The notes: a model not told the origin generated them from the sequence alone. Positions 44,853 through 57,500 are shown, counted from the first letter of the stretch. The stretch: DNA of 64,000 bases from Thozetella sp. PMI_491 (GCA_021432635.1 MU270054.1:561780-625779); one strand, 5' to 3'. Translations and numbers: made by a program.

Positions 44853-45989
44853 TTACGACATCGTGTTTTCATCAACAGGAAACTCCTCGCAAAACCATCT
44901 GAATATGCCATCTTGACTCTGCGGCAAGTCCCAGCAAGCATGAATGTTCGAAGCGCCACATAATCCACCAAGCAGATCAGCGAATGGACCTGACATGTGA
45001 GCTTGGGGAGCAAGGCCCGCTAATTCACTTCCCGAAGCCGATGACTGGTAGTCCGGCTGAGCTGGAAGCGGGAGCGGCGGCGCGGGGGGAAGCTTCAGCG
45101 CGGGTGGAAGCGGCGGCGCGGGCGGAAGCGGCGGCGCGGGCGGAAGCTTCGGCTTGGACACTGACTTCCTCGATGTAAGGCCCGACGTGGATGGACGAGC
45201 CTCAATGATCGGCCGGATGTATTGCTTTATTGCTCTGTCAAGAAGGTTCGCTACCATGTCTGGCACACACTCCGTCTTAACTATGCTCTGCGATAAGCCT
45301 CGCCGAGCTATTTCTTCCCTCACCAAGCGTGGAATTTCTTGGAGAAAGTGCTGTGCAAATTGCTCCAGACTTCTGACCTGCTGTACGGAAGCACCTTCGA
45401 AGTCTGTACGGTCAGTCAGACTCCATAGTCAAGCGGGCTGGACATACATGGTGTATCGGGTGGTTTAGAGTTTGGAAAAAGGATTTTCCACACAGATTCC
45501 CATTTTTTCTCCTCATCGTCTCCAGAAATTCGACGTCTCAGTTGTTTCATAGTCTGCTCGCTAATCCCATGGGTGGTAATGTGTCGGGGTTCTTCATCCT
45601 TTCGTGGGCATGGGACCTCCGCTCTTCTGTGGTTGAATAGCTCGTCCTCTTTGTCGAAGGATGTATAACATCTATCACAGGAGAAGCAGCGGTGCGCGCG
45701 ATAGAGATGTTCCCTTAATTTCGTGAGCCTCATGATCTGCCGGAGGTAACCTAGGGCAGGTCGCGAGATGTGTAATGAGAACATACTTCACACGATGGAC
45801 TGAAGGCCATCCGTGAGCGCAACTGCCTCTCCTCCGGGCGCCAAATTTCTGGGGAGAGGCCTTGTAGAACGGACAAGCAAACATCGGTTCCGTCATTCCA
45901 GCCTTCTGTTGTGTATCATCCGGTTCCTTCCCGTGACCTATTTCGCCCTCACTGTCGCCCCTCTTTCGCTTGTGTGTACCTAGTGACAT
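44853..45989 (-). CDS. C2H2-finger-like protein with proline-rich repeat tail
   Basis: Exons 45989-45787, 45713-45448 and 45403-44853 on the minus strand close in phase for 339 residues. Introns are 73 and 44 bp. The first exon holds FACPFYKASPQKFG and WPSVHRVK. The splice completes HLYRAHRCFSCDRCYTSF and LFNHRRAEVPCP, a Cys/His pattern often seen in fungal proteins as a RING- or C2H2-like metal-binding unit. SEQTMKQLRRR and WESVWKILFP follow, a common partner segment in this family (usually ending PDTP and an aromatic). Near the C-terminus is a Pro repeat (KLPPAPPLPPAPPLPPALK). There is no signal peptide, so it is likely nuclear or cytosolic. Role unknown. The gene model is well supported by phase and motif continuity. 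Confidence 0.78.
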
Positions 45990-48084
45990 CGGCAAAACTC
46001 CCTAGAGTTAAAGGTGTCGATTGTCAATAGGAAGCAGTGAGGCCGCGTTGGTTGTAGTGGTCCGTCGCCAGGACCGACGGCGATCACAGCAGTGCAGTAT
46101 TCAGACGCTAAACAAGGACTCACAAATCTCACATCTAGAGCCAGCTCACCGGCTTCGAACATACCTGGAAGGCCTTGTTTGTAAATATTGTTGGTACGAC
46201 CAGCCGATAGCATACCCCAAAAGACAAGAAAAGACCCATTAGGGTGTATTGACCGTCAAGTAGAAAAGAGGGGCAATCAATCGCGACCTAGGCCTGAGGC
46301 AGCCATGCAGGAGACGTGACACTTGCCCTAAAGTCGCGCGGCTGGCCTCACTCTTCTTCTATTGGTACTCCCCAGTTGCGACCTGCGACTTCCGCGTGTG
46401 CGAGTTCCGCATGTTCATTCTGACACACTAATACCAAAATGAGCGCAAATCTAGCATGGGATTCCATCGTCTCCATTTGACTGCAGAACGTGGAAATCCC
46501 CTGCTGTCCATCTCAGTGCCCAGAGTGTGGCGGTCCACTAAACCACCTTCGCGGTAAGGTACCGGTAGCGCATCTGAGCCCGCGGCTGGAAAAGTCTGCG
46601 CACCTGAAAGAGCGCTCGTTTCTTTTGGTGATTCGAGCACCATGAAGGAACCCTTTTGAGGACCGTGCACTGAACGGTCACGTGGCTCTCGAGGAGCACT
46701 CTTAACCTCCAGCTTCTGCAGCCAACTTAGCTCTTAACTCTGTCATCTTTGCCTTCACTTTTAATATCGACCCGTTGGTGCAGCAACACCCGCCTTGCGG
46801 CGTCTGTCACAAGCGGCTCCGTGAAATGTGAAGACGCATGCCCCGCCGACGTGGACGTTGTCTCCGTATTCTAGGTCTTGGCGTCGTAGTTGGCATCTAG
46901 ATACTGAATTTTCTGAGCGAGACTTGAGGCTTCTTCGTATTTGAAAGTATTCTCATACGTCAAAAGTACCAGTCTAACAATAAAGTCAGTAAACCATCCA
47001 ATCTTAAGCAAGAGTGAGACAGCGAACTTTAGAATCATAGCTGTGATGTTGGTCTCTTGCTAGAGTATTTACATACGCTTGTGAGCACCTCATCACCTCA
47101 GGTGGCTAGAGGATTAACGAACTGGCAATGTCGTAGTACCAGCAGCTGTTCTCAGGTCTCTGAGCTTGCATCAAAGGACTATCTCACCGCGAGCGCAACA
47201 ACTGGTGGCCGCTAGAGAAGGACCCTGTGAGCGGCGGGTCCTATTTCAGAGGCATATAGTCGAATCTCACACAGACTAGTGATTGGCGTCACCAACAAAG
47301 GCACAAAGTCCCATTCTTGAAGTGAAGGTAGAGCGACTTCCCAGCGCGGCAGTGGCGCTGGATAATCGCAGTGGGTTCAAATAACAATTCGAGAAACTCA
47401 AAGACTGGGAAAGGTAAACGGGAGCAGGACATTTCGCATTTATCTAGTCACATCGACATATTACACATACATAGTGCGGCACTTGCCGTCTCAATGTTGA
47501 TTCCTACTACTGGCTCAAACGGAAGTTTCCGTATATGGAGCAAGGGTTGACAAATTGGGAGACGGAATAAGCCGACGGGCAGGGCTGCCTTTCAACTCTA
47601 GTCGGTTGCATCTGCTCGCCGTGTACGGTGAACCCGTCCCCTGAGAATGAGTCAATCTGCCCGCCGATCTAGTTGGAGCTCCGAATTTGATTGCGAATCG
47701 TACACGGCAGTACGCGACCATGTTGGATGGGTGGAATGCCACTTCGGAAATCGCGCACCGAAATGCGCAGAGGTTATGCGCTGGCGTTATGCGCAACGCG
47801 CTAAGCCAATCAACCGCGGGCAGCATCCCCTGGTCTCCTGAGAGCAGGAAAAGTCGGGTTGCCCTCAAATCGGTGGGGCGTCTTTTCCCCGCTGGCTCTG
47901 CCGCCCTCTGACCGTCCTATCCAGAGGGAGGCTGCTGTGCATCATAAGCGCTTTCTGGCCTTACACCACGATGCCTGCCAACTATCCAAAACTCAGTAAT
48001 CCTCTCGACTTCTGAGTAGAGATAGATCCAAGTCTTACCGAGAGTACCAGACAAGGCAAGACTTATCAAATCTTTTTAACAAAT

Positions 48085-48248
48085 TGTTGGAACATTAGAT
48101 TCGCAGCGCTCGCTCGCTGTGGATATGGGAGCTGGAAGCTCCATGGGAGCCACGTGGGGAGCAACCACGTGATCAAGATGGAAGCTATTTAAGAGCTCTC
48201 TGGAGCTCCTAGACTGCTTTCCACTATACACAGAAGACCAGACCAACA
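48085..48248. mobile_element. Copia-type solo LTR candidate
   Basis: A 164-bp segment begins TGTTGGAACATTAG and ends CCAACA, a perfect 6-bp inverted terminus of the TGTTGG/CCAACA type common in fungal Ty1/Copia LTRs. A TATTTAAG element at 48186-48193 sits where an LTR promoter would be. Flanking 5-bp words (CAAAT and GTATG) do not match, so the insertion is old, recombined, or the call is wrong. No gag or pol sequence was recognised nearby. Confidence 0.45.
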
Positions 48249-48384
48249 GTATGAACCAGTTTTAGCCCTTTGTTTTGCCCCATGAATGGGATCCCAGTAT
48301 TGAACCAACACAAATCCAATTTCAACAAGGTTATCGGCATCAATGTCCAAATCTGCCAACTTCGTTCTCGAGTTTTTTTTGAAT

Positions 48385-48735
48385 CTACAAAGACGTTTTT
48401 AGCACTGTCTTCCATAGAAAACCCGTCAACCCTGTCCAGTTCTTGACCTTTATCACCTCCTTTTTTACCATATAAACCGCCTGTTTACCATACGCCGCAT
48501 TCAACGCATCGAGCTTAGCTTGCACCTCGGGCGAGTGGTGCACCGAAGTCGTCACGGTTTTCGACCCTGCAGACGTCGTGCAGCCTATACTGTTGTCGCG
48601 CGTGATGAGGAGCATCAGCTGCTCGACGATCAGCTGACCTAGATTGGACGAGATGGTTTTGTCTATATACCCGTGGCGCAACAAGAGCTGATAGCAGGCG
48701 GAGATAGCGATGCGTAAAATAAGAAACTGCTCAGC
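48385..48735 (-). other. Unexplained open frame of 116 codons
   Basis: The minus strand is open from 48735 to TAG at 48385 after a TGTAG that could be a splice acceptor. Codons favour G or C in third position, unlike the surroundings. The product (ILRIAISACYQLLLRHGYI, LGQLIVEQLMLLITRD, HHSPEVQAKLDALNAAYGKQ) looks like real protein. There is no ATG near the start and no upstream exon could be found. It may be a fragment of a mobile-element or captured gene. No family is recognised. Confidence 0.3.
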
Positions 48736-49873
48736 CTACAGTACCGTCGGTAGCAACAGCGGCGGCATGTGGAAGAAAACAATCATGGCCGGCTACGCTT
48801 TGAACTTACATACGAACTGTGCAAACACTATCGGTACATGGTCGCCTGTTTTATCAAAAGAATGCCTAGACCTAATACGTCCAACACTACACGACCGCCA
48901 AAGGCTAACGTCAACCGCAAGCCCCTAGTACTACTGTTTGTACTAGAGGCGGCTACAAATTTATACGCTCTGCTGGACTAAAAGTTTGTTCACATGCCTT
49001 CGGGAAGGCTCTATTGTATTGTAACATTTACTTGAAAGGATTACATTAACATCAGGCACTTGGTATGTGAGATGCCTTATATATTTAGCCACGTGATTTA
49101 CTTAGTCGTTGCCTTTATGTTATTCTCACCGAACCATGGCCATACAAAGATGTCAATGGCCGCCTAAGAAAATCAAACTAGCGACAGGAGTATAAGGCGG
49201 TGGCGGATAGCTTTCTTAGTCGTAACGAGTTCTCTAACGTGTTTGGGCTAGATATATAATCGGCCAGTCTTCTTGGGTAAGACTGGGCTGCTAGCCTGCA
49301 GGTGATACAATCAGTAGTTTCCTAGTTCGTAAGACACAACCCATGGACGATCATTTCTAACGAATCAGATCTCTAGTCCTTGCCTGTTGTGCGGCCATCC
49401 ACTGATAAGTAGAAAATAATAGGGTACTTGCGGAGGCAGAAGTGCGAATTTGACTATGCTGGAACCCGACGTCGGCGTCGGCTATGCACTACAGAGGTGT
49501 AGGGTGAGACCGCCATAGTTTCAAGATTCTAAAGACGGAGCTATTGTATCAAAAACACCGCTACATTATTATAGTGTTCCCTCCAAAGACGAGCACCCAA
49601 CTAGTGAGTAACTTTCTATCATACCAGGATTATCCAACTAAGAGCACCTCAACAGACAAATAATATAAGACCTAAGACGCCGCAATACCGAGGGTATCTA
49701 ACTATCCATTCATGTCGCACAACTGACCCAGCGAGCATGCTAGAGGAATGGCCTTACTTGGTCCTCGGTCCACTCCCAGAACCTAGCGGCAGCACCGTTG
49801 CCACCTTCAGATTCAGTCTTCAAGGCAAGTTCGTAATCCTTGCGAATTCGGCCGATCCTCCCAAAAGGAATTA

Positions 49874-50956
49874 CTAGATGTCTTGGTTAGCATTTGGATC
49901 CCGCAAAGTGATGTCCAGGGAGTACGCACCCCATGCTCCGGTATTCTGGATGGTCACCGCAGGCGACAGGCCGGCAAACAGCAAGGTGTACGCTCCGTTA
50001 ACGGGAGGGTGGAGCATTGGCTTCATCATCAGCCGGGAGAGCGAGCCGTGGTGGTGCCACAGATCCGAAGCGAGGTTCCCAGGGTTTAGCGCCACGCTGA
50101 TCACCCCGTCGGCGCGGTGTCTCTTCGCATACTCGGCAGCGTGCAGGAAGTTGCCTGCCTTGCTGTTTCCATATCGCGGCATGCCGGGCTTATCTCCCTT
50201 GAATTCGAGGTTGTTCAGGTCGACGGCGGTGTTCTTCGTTCCGAGGAACTCAGCAGCCGAGGATGAGACCCAGACAACGCGGACGGAGCCTGCAGGGGCG
50301 CTCTTAGCCGTGTTGATGAGTGTGGAAGTCAGGAGCTTGGTGAACAGAAATGTTCCCAGGCAGTTGACGCCCATGTTCATCTCGTAGCCCTGCTTGGTGC
50401 GTGTGTCATCCGCAATATGCATGACGCCGGCGTTGTTGAAGAGCACGTCGAGCTTTTGCTCTCGACACAGAAAGGCATCGACCGAGGTACGGATCGTCGA
50501 GAGGTCGGCGAGGTCAAGGTTCAGGTACGTGAGCGAGCCGGCGGACTTGGGTACGGCAGCCTTGATTTCGTCGATGGCGGCGTTCGCTTTGGCCTCGGAG
50601 CGGGCAGCTACGTAAACGGTGGCATTCTTGGAGTAGAGCATGCGCGAGAGATGCTTTCCGATACCAGCATTAGAGCCAGTTACGATGCATACCTTGTGGG
50701 AACAGTTAAAGTTAGTGAAGGATTCTCCTCTGATACGATTTGAGAAAAATTGTTGAAGTAGGAGGGTATGGAGGTGGGAGGTTGTGATGTTGGGAGTTTG
50801 GGAGTTGGGAGTTGAGATGCTACCCCAGTGAATGTGATTGTCAGACTCTGGCGTGAAATGATCGCATACTTTTCCTTGGAGGTCCGGAGCGACATTTTCC
50901 TTAAAACTAGGCTTCGGCGGGAAAGCCTGCGTGTAGGAGCTGTACATGGAGCTCAT
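49874..50956 (-). CDS. Short-chain dehydrogenase/reductase (retinol-dehydrogenase-like)
   Basis: Exon 1, 50956-50870 (29 codons), and exon 2, 50692-49874, join in phase over a 177-bp intron (GTATGC...CACAAG), giving 301 residues. The open frame continues through the intron, so an unspliced reading would wrongly insert it. Motifs are GKVCIVTGSNAGIGKHL (cofactor binding, about 28-44), NNAGVM, and the active site SSSAAEF...YGNSKAGN with YxxxK. The N-terminal MYSSYTQAFPPKPSF is typical of fungal members close to WW-domain oxidoreductase and light-dependent protochlorophyllide-reductase-like SDRs. It is cytosolic or on lipid membranes. The substrate, possibly a lipid or polyketide carbonyl, is unknown. 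Confidence 0.9.
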   Translation of the reverse strand: MSSMYSSYTQAFPPKPSFKENVAPDLQGKVCDHFTPESDNHIHWGSISTPNSQTPNITTSHLHTLLLQQFFSNRIRGESFTNFNCSHKVCIVTGSNAGIGKHLSRMLYSKNATVYVAARSEAKANAAIDEIKAAVPKSAGSLTYLNLDLADLSTIRTSVDAFLCREQKLDVLFNNAGVMHIADDTRTKQGYEMNMGVNCLGTFLFTKLLTSTLINTAKSAPAGSVRVVWVSSSAAEFLGTKNTAVDLNNLEFKGDKPGMPRYGNSKAGNFLHAAEYAKRHRADGVISVALNPGNLASDLWHHHGSLSRLMMKPMLHPPVNGAYTLLFAGLSPAVTIQNTGAWGAYSLDITLRDPNANQDI

Positions 50957-52953
50957 TTTAGCGGGGGAATCGGTCGAGCCGTGGATATGACGTGGTGAAC
51001 GGGGGCAAAATGGTCGAGAGAATTGGAGTCTGAATTGGGAACTGGCGTGTCTTGGGAGTAAAGGAAGTTGTGATCGCAACTGTGAACAGACATCCTTACA
51101 ACAGGGCCTTTGAGCCTTTTATGCGAGAAAAGCCAGTCGGGGCAGGGCCCCGGGTCAACCCAAGGGCCGTAGGCCCTGCGGCGAAGATGGATGTGTCAGA
51201 CCCCGTGGCCTGTTCAGCTCGCTGCCGACGTCAATATCCCGCGGGTTCTCTTTCGCTTTCTCATTCCCGCTCCGGTCGGACCACGGAGGAGGTCGGCGCC
51301 GTGCATCCGGCGCGGCGGGTCTCTGGGCCCTGGCCAATCACAGCAGCCGATTTGCTTTCTGCGGATGAATCGCAGCCCGAGTGGGGACTACGTGCTATTC
51401 TCCCATTTGTCCAAGCCCCTCTCTCCCTTCACACGCTTCGTGAGGCTCGGGGTGTCTTGAGCCAGCACGCGCAATTCATGTTTCGCCCCCGGGTTCTCCG
51501 TCCCGGCCGATCTTGCTAATATGCGATGTCGCTCGCACTCTTGCAATCTTTTCTATAGGTGCCTTGGTTACCACGATTAACTCTTTCAACCGCATGTTTT
51601 CTCATGAAAGCCTGGCGGTTCCAACATGAGCCGAGCGCCTGAGTAGGAAATGAAGGGCCTCATCCCATCTAGGATAAGCTTTGGGATTTCGCACCTTACC
51701 TTGGGCTTTCTGCTGTTATATTTCGCTGGTTTCGACTCGCCCACTTACATGATCATTACCAAACAAGGCACCTTAGTGTTCACCGCAGCCACCAGATAGA
51801 CTCGGCAGAGGCCATATCCGATCCGACGCTGGTTGTCCGCTGTAGTTCTTCGCTAGAAGGTCATTCAAGTGCCACCTGGCGATCTCGTTGATCTCGGGAC
51901 TGTAGCGGGGCATTTTTGCGCTCGGATGAACTCGGCATCGCGTCTTGCTTCTTCCGCCGTTCTACGTTGTTCTCAACCCCTTGCTCATCTCTCCATAGCT
52001 TCCCATAATACGATACCATTTGAATTTCTCCCATTGCCGACCGAAGAACAAGTAGGTTCACCTGGGATTAGATACTAGTGTGATAAACTAAGGCTCGGGG
52101 TATGCGTGGTCGATAAAATAATAGCCAGGCTGTCCGCTGGCCTGTTGTGCCACGGTGGATGCCGTTAGCTGTAATTAGCCTATGCAGCCGTTTATCTTAC
52201 TACCAGTTCAACGCTCCAGCGTCGCCACTATTAACACTTCTCTAGACCGAGAGAGATTTCTTCTCTCTCTCGTTACGTATATATATCGCAGCCAACTGGG
52301 CCAATGAGTTCTACTACACCTACCTAGGTCTATAGCAAGTAGCCTGGCTGCTATATATGCTTGGTCCAGAGCTCCCACTAGCTGCAATGCTTAAATTAGA
52401 AGTGAGGAATAAACAATCCATGAAAAATTTGAGTCCTTTATCATTCTGCGTCCTAATATGGCCACTGGTTTGAGAGCGCTGGCCATATACTTTGACAGCG
52501 GATGAAGGCGGCCAGGCTCAACTGCCATGCGCTTGGCCTGTACGATCCAAATCACTCTAGAATTAGGCCCAGAGCGCCGAGGCGCAATTCTATCCAGTCA
52601 AAATTACCCGACCGCTCCGCGACTATTTCGAGCTCCGAGACACCCAAACCCGGCAGCGCGTTCAGCCTCCATTGGCCCTAATTAACGGGATCGGAACTTA
52701 ACCAGATTTACCCCCAGGGCCCCCCAGAGTTCTCGAACCTTTCATTTAGCCAGTTGAAATCCCAAATATCGTGACCGATCAGGCAAGACACTGCCCCAAT
52801 TGCTATGCGGGGAAGCGTGATGAAGCCATCAGCAGGTGGTCCTCTAAGGGGCATAGGTCCCCTGCTCCAAGCCCCGACGTCGTTTACTCTTTTCGCATCC
52901 TGTCAAGATACCGCTCTCGCCGCAGGAATCCTCATTTGTTTTCCCATCTAGCC
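50957..52953. other. Intergenic, 2 kb, no supported gene
   Basis: This is the divergent spacer between the SDR and the SMP-30-like gene. It holds a short hairpin at 52248-52272 (CGAGAGAGA and TCTCTCTCG). No gene is supported. Confidence 0.4.
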
Positions 52954-53823
52954 ATGCTGCAACTCACGTCCCTGCTGGGCGCCCTGCCCCTCCTCGCACC
53001 CCTCGTCGCCGGGGCCGCGATTGAGTCTCGCCAGACGGCGGCGACCCAGGTGGTGAAGCTCACCTCGATAGAGAACCTGGCAGTCCGTTCTAATGGTCAG
53101 ATTCTCGCGACCAACATGAATAGCGCGAACCTGTACCTGGTGGACCCTTTCGAGAAGAAGTCTAGCACTGCTGTGGCCGTAACCGGGGCGAGCGGTCTGA
53201 GCGGCATCGGCGAGGTGACGCCCGACGTCTTTGCTGTCATCGGCGGCAAGGGTATTTATAAGGTGGACTTCACTGGTGGATCGGCCAAGGCGTCTCTGAT
53301 CAAGGAGATCAAGGAGGCTTCCAACCTGAACGGGCTCGCGTCCTTCACAAATGACACGGTGTTGGTGGCCGACGCCGGCAAGGGTAGCGTCTACCGCTTC
53401 AATGTGAACACGGGAGACTACTCGGTAGCTCTCAGCGACCCCACCATGGCGCCCTCGGGCGGCATCCCCTTCGGCATCGACGGCATCAAGTACAAGGATG
53501 GTGTTGTGTGGTACACCAACATCTTCAAGAACAGCTTTCACAAGGTCCCGGTCGACGCAACTGGAAAGGCCACCGGCGCCGTAACTACCCTGTGGACCAA
53601 CTTGATGGGAGATGACCTATGCTTTGGGCCGAATGGCAAGATCTACGTCGCTACAAACGGCAAGAACTCAGTGGTCGAGGTCGACCCTGCGGTTGGAAAA
53701 CCGACTGCCGTGGCGACTGTCACTGGCTCTACTTCGTGCGGCTTTGGGCGTACGGACAAGGACAAGGATGTCATTTACGTGGGCGGCGGCCAGGGTATCT
53801 TTTCGGCTACCATCAAGCTCTAA
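52954..53823 (+). CDS. Secreted SMP-30/gluconolactonase-like beta-propeller protein
   Basis: An intronless frame of 289 residues is taken from the ATG at 52954, which opens a signal peptide (MLQLTSLLGALPLLAPLVAGA). The upstream in-frame extension has no ATG suited to a secreted protein. After a possible RQ-type maturation site at residue 27, the sequence is a series of propeller strands: LAVRSNGQILATN, VTPDVFAVIGGKGIYKVDF, NDTVLVADAGKGSVYRFN, GIPFGIDGIKYKDGVVWYTN, LCFGPNGKIYVATNG, VIYVGGG. This is the SMP-30/NHL-like fold. Only two Cys are present. It might hydrolyse a lactone or simply bind a ligand outside the cell. Catalytic metal ligands cannot be confirmed by eye. Confidence 0.82.
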   Translation: MLQLTSLLGALPLLAPLVAGAAIESRQTAATQVVKLTSIENLAVRSNGQILATNMNSANLYLVDPFEKKSSTAVAVTGASGLSGIGEVTPDVFAVIGGKGIYKVDFTGGSAKASLIKEIKEASNLNGLASFTNDTVLVADAGKGSVYRFNVNTGDYSVALSDPTMAPSGGIPFGIDGIKYKDGVVWYTNIFKNSFHKVPVDATGKATGAVTTLWTNLMGDDLCFGPNGKIYVATNGKNSVVEVDPAVGKPTAVATVTGSTSCGFGRTDKDKDVIYVGGGQGIFSATIKL

Positions 53824-54539
53824 ATTAATACGCGAGGCTACACTCCTGACATTGTTAAATACACTAGTTAGAAGAACAAATCGCGGAAGTCTTTTATCAA
53901 GACAGAAAAGCTACTGCGAAGGAGCATGCCATATGTAGAAGACCGAAATTTCTTTCTTGTACTCATCCTACTTGTATCTGCTGTCGTGTAGAGTCAATAT
54001 TACGTCTAGACACGGAACAATCAATGCATACTTATTCGCAAAAGTCAGACCTAGGTTTTCAAGTTAACACTACAATGTCAGAGCTCGAAAGGATGTGTCT
54101 AGAGGAGACGCTTTCAAAGCGGCAATCTTCTCTTGGACCGCCCCATTGTGTATCTCGGGCCAGAAGACCCCAAGTACCGCCTCTCTTATGACACCAAATA
54201 ACGGCAGCCGTGATTTTGCCATTCTTGTTGCTTTAGATATCCTTAGTGTTCTCGTCCCTTGAGTAACAACTTAGCTTTGCGTGCTTCTACTCTTGATAGC
54301 ATTCGCCGGGTGATTCTGCGGTCCAACATGTAAGTCTTGTGCCAAGTATAAAGAGAAAGAACTGGTACCATGTACCAAGGTTGCAATTAACACGATAGAC
54401 CTATGGTGATCATCAGAATGCCACCGTGTTCGTTATAATGATGCCTAAAAACAGCTATAAGTGCATTTATAGCCCCGCATTCTCCGTAACGACAGTCCTG
54501 TCTGTTCTTCGCTCTTATCCTTGAACTTTGGCATCTGAT
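53824..54539. other. Intergenic, no gene seen
   Basis: Shared 3' flank of two converging genes. No supported feature. Confidence 0.4.
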
Positions 54540-57500
54540 CTATGTCCAACTCCTCAGCCACCTGTGTACCAACTTTGGGACTACATCTCGTATGACATCT
54601 GGACAATGTCGCAGGTTGGGGCTCTGTCGGGTTGCTATATCAGTTTCGAACTCAAGCCCACCCGTTGTTGAGCCACTGCCCTGTGCTTGTTCAAAATAGT
54701 CTGCTAGCTTGATAGCTGGGAGCTTCACTTCCGCCTCGGCTCCGAGTTCGCTGCCTCGGGTTCTAAGTTTCTTCAGCCAGGCTTCGAAGGGGACTTCACT
54801 GAAGTTCATCCCGGATTCCCGCAGTGCGGGAATCAACTCCTCGTTCCAGTCGAACGAGTTTGGGGATACAATGTTGTAGTATGCGACCTGTCCGGCGGGC
54901 GTTGACTCTGCTCCGTTAATACTCTTGATCCAGTTACCACCGGTGCCGCCATTAGACAAGGCGGGTTTAGATAGTCCCATGATATCCATGCATGTGCTTG
55001 CCACAGTGTCAACTGGAATCCACTCGCATTTCCCATTCTTGTTGTCAAGTGTAGGCAACGAGCCAAGCTCCACGGCGCTCCGAATCATGAGAGGAACCGC
55101 TTCGGTGTCATTCCAGATGCCATTAACAGTATCACCGGTGATCTGTCCTATCCGCGCGATAGCAATGTCGCCACCCGCTCTACCAGCAGCCTCGGAGATC
55201 TTTTCGCCGACAAGCTTGGATTTGGCATATCCTGTTGGAGCAGCATACGAAAGTGAGGGGGCCGGTGCCTCGGCGACTTTGGCTGATTTTGGCGCCTGGA
55301 AGGCGGTGGAGATGCTGCTGGCGAACAGCACGCGGGCAGATGTGTTGAATGGAACATCAAGCGAAAGTTGAAGTAGATTCTGGGTCCCTTGGAGATGCGG
55401 GATAAAACTGCTGAGAGACAAATTGAAGTTGACGGGCCAGGCAGCATGAACGATGCCAGTCGTCTGCTGGCGAAGCTTCTCGTATGTGGTACTCGAAAGA
55501 CCAAGAAGTGGCTGGCTAAGATCTGATGCGGGGACCACTTCGAGCTTATCAAGGAACTCAGCGACAACGGACGCCAAGCCGTGAAGCCTGAGGCAATCCA
55601 GGACACGCTTCAAGGGACTCTCCCCTCTTACGAGAGCATATATATGCTTAACCTCTGGGTTGACAAGGAGCTGTGCGAGAATGTGTGCGCCAAGACCGCC
55701 AGTCGCACCGGTCAGAACCTTCAGTAGTCAGCATCTAGTTCAGCTTCTTTGAGTGATACAAATAGGTATAGTTAGACGTACAATGATCGCTTTATCCGGC
55801 TGAGGTTTCGATCCAGGGATCCTGGGCTGGAAAGTAGCATGCTGCTGAACAATCGCCTCTATTTCAGCAATCTTGGATTCCGTGGTATTTTCACTAGGTA
55901 AGGGCTCTCCAGTGAGCATCGACTGAAGGCGTCTGGCAAGCCCTTGAATATTTCCAGCATCGTATACCAAATTTGTCGATATAGGATGGTCCCTCAGATC
56001 TAGACTTCTCTGGAGGAGCCTCCGTATCTGAGCAGCTCGAAGACTATCCACACCGCTCGCAAAAAAGTCCGCTCGAGTGTCGGGCATAGTGAGACCAACT
56101 TGCTCCTGCAATGCCCTGAGCAGATACTCTTCCAGGCCCGGGATGCCCGTCTTTGAGTTTACCGGTGCTCCGTTGCTGAGATCGAAGCGACAATCTAGGC
56201 GAGAGTACAAACTCTCGATCTGTTGTTCAAATGTCACGTACGCCGCAGCACGGATAATATTCTTTTTATCAGTCGCGGGATACTCGACCTCCGCGCCCAG
56301 AGGCAACACCATATCTTCTGTCGTTATGGCAAATTCGTCAGCAATGGCGTTAGCTGCTTGGATATCCGGCCATATGGCCTTTACAAGCTCGTAGTCCGAC
56401 AGATGACGAGATAATTCAGCCCGGAACACTAACAGGCCAGGCTGCAGTCGATCATTGCCAACCATAAGAGCATCGCGGAGGAGGGGGTTCTTTCTGATAA
56501 TGTCCTCTATTGTCAAGGGTAGGATCTTCTCTCCACTGAGGAGGGTTATTCGATCGTCGTCACGTGCCACGTACTTCCAGGCTCCTGGAATTGTCGGATG
56601 AGGAGTGAATATGTCTTTCGAGTGGAATGATCCGGGAGGGTCATCCGAGTTGGTCGTCATCAAGGCTGGATGGGATTTCAGGTAGACGGACTCAAAGTTA
56701 TTCTCGTCTAGTTTCTTAAAGAACATGTGTGGCACAACGTGGGGATATGGGCGTATATAGTTCCAGGCGTCATCTCCGGGAGGGCGGCGAACTGAGTCTC
56801 CCATGTGACCGACCTCAGTCCTAGAAAGAGCTAGTTTAATACCCGCATGCAGCTAATCTGTTTACAGATGTACTCACAATCCAAATACAACAGCAAATTT
56901 GACCCCTTCCTGGATAAGTCGATCACCGAGTTCGTCTGGCGTTCTTGCGCCTGCACCCGTAACTCGCTCACAGGCTTTCAAAAGCTCAATGCCCTCTTGT
57001 TTTTCAGCAATGAGCTTTAAGGCATAAGGGACCATATGGCAGATTTCAGGCCGAATCGCCCTCAATGCAGATACTAGATTTTCTGTGGTCAAGGGAATGG
57101 TGGTCCCGAACAAATGTGCCGTTTTCCTATGGTACATGGCCTGGATGGACGTAATTAGCCCATGGAGATGGTACCATGGTAATGGATTAAACGAGTGCCA
57201 TTCAGTCCCGGCAATAAGAGTATTCAAGACGCTACGATGAGATAAATGGAGCGGTTTTGGCAGGCCGGTCGAGCCGGATGAGTGCATGGTCAATGCCACG
57301 GACGTGTGCTCGGCCTCCAAATCTTTGATCTCTCGCTGAAATTGCGTCTGGGGTGGGGCATTTGGCTTATCAAAATCTTCCCGAGTCAGCATTTGGGAGA
57401 GGACGACATGTGGCCGTTGGGAAGCCACTTCGGAAATAGTGGACTTGATCCGGGGTGTGTTCCCGTGTAAGATGATATTGCACCTGCAATTATCCAAGAG

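Larger units (their letters stand above)
45990..49873. other. Gene-poor tract, 3.9 kb
   Basis: No complete gene is supported. It contains the Copia-like solo-LTR candidate at 48085-48248 and an unexplained open frame at 48385-48735. The rest has only short overlapping frames. Confidence 0.4.

Noticed and set aside
47515-47868. Minus-strand frame of 117 codons
   Set aside because: It lies in a gene-poor tract without domain or codon signature, and frames on the opposite strand overlap it.
50957-51079. N-terminal extension of the SDR at 49874
   Set aside because: The longer frame begins with TTG and reads into Arg/Ser/Pro-rich sequence. The ATG at 50956 matches the family N-terminus.
52948-53541. 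Minus-strand open frame of 197 codons
   Set aside because: It is the antisense shadow of the SMP-30-like gene, which has a signal peptide and propeller pattern.
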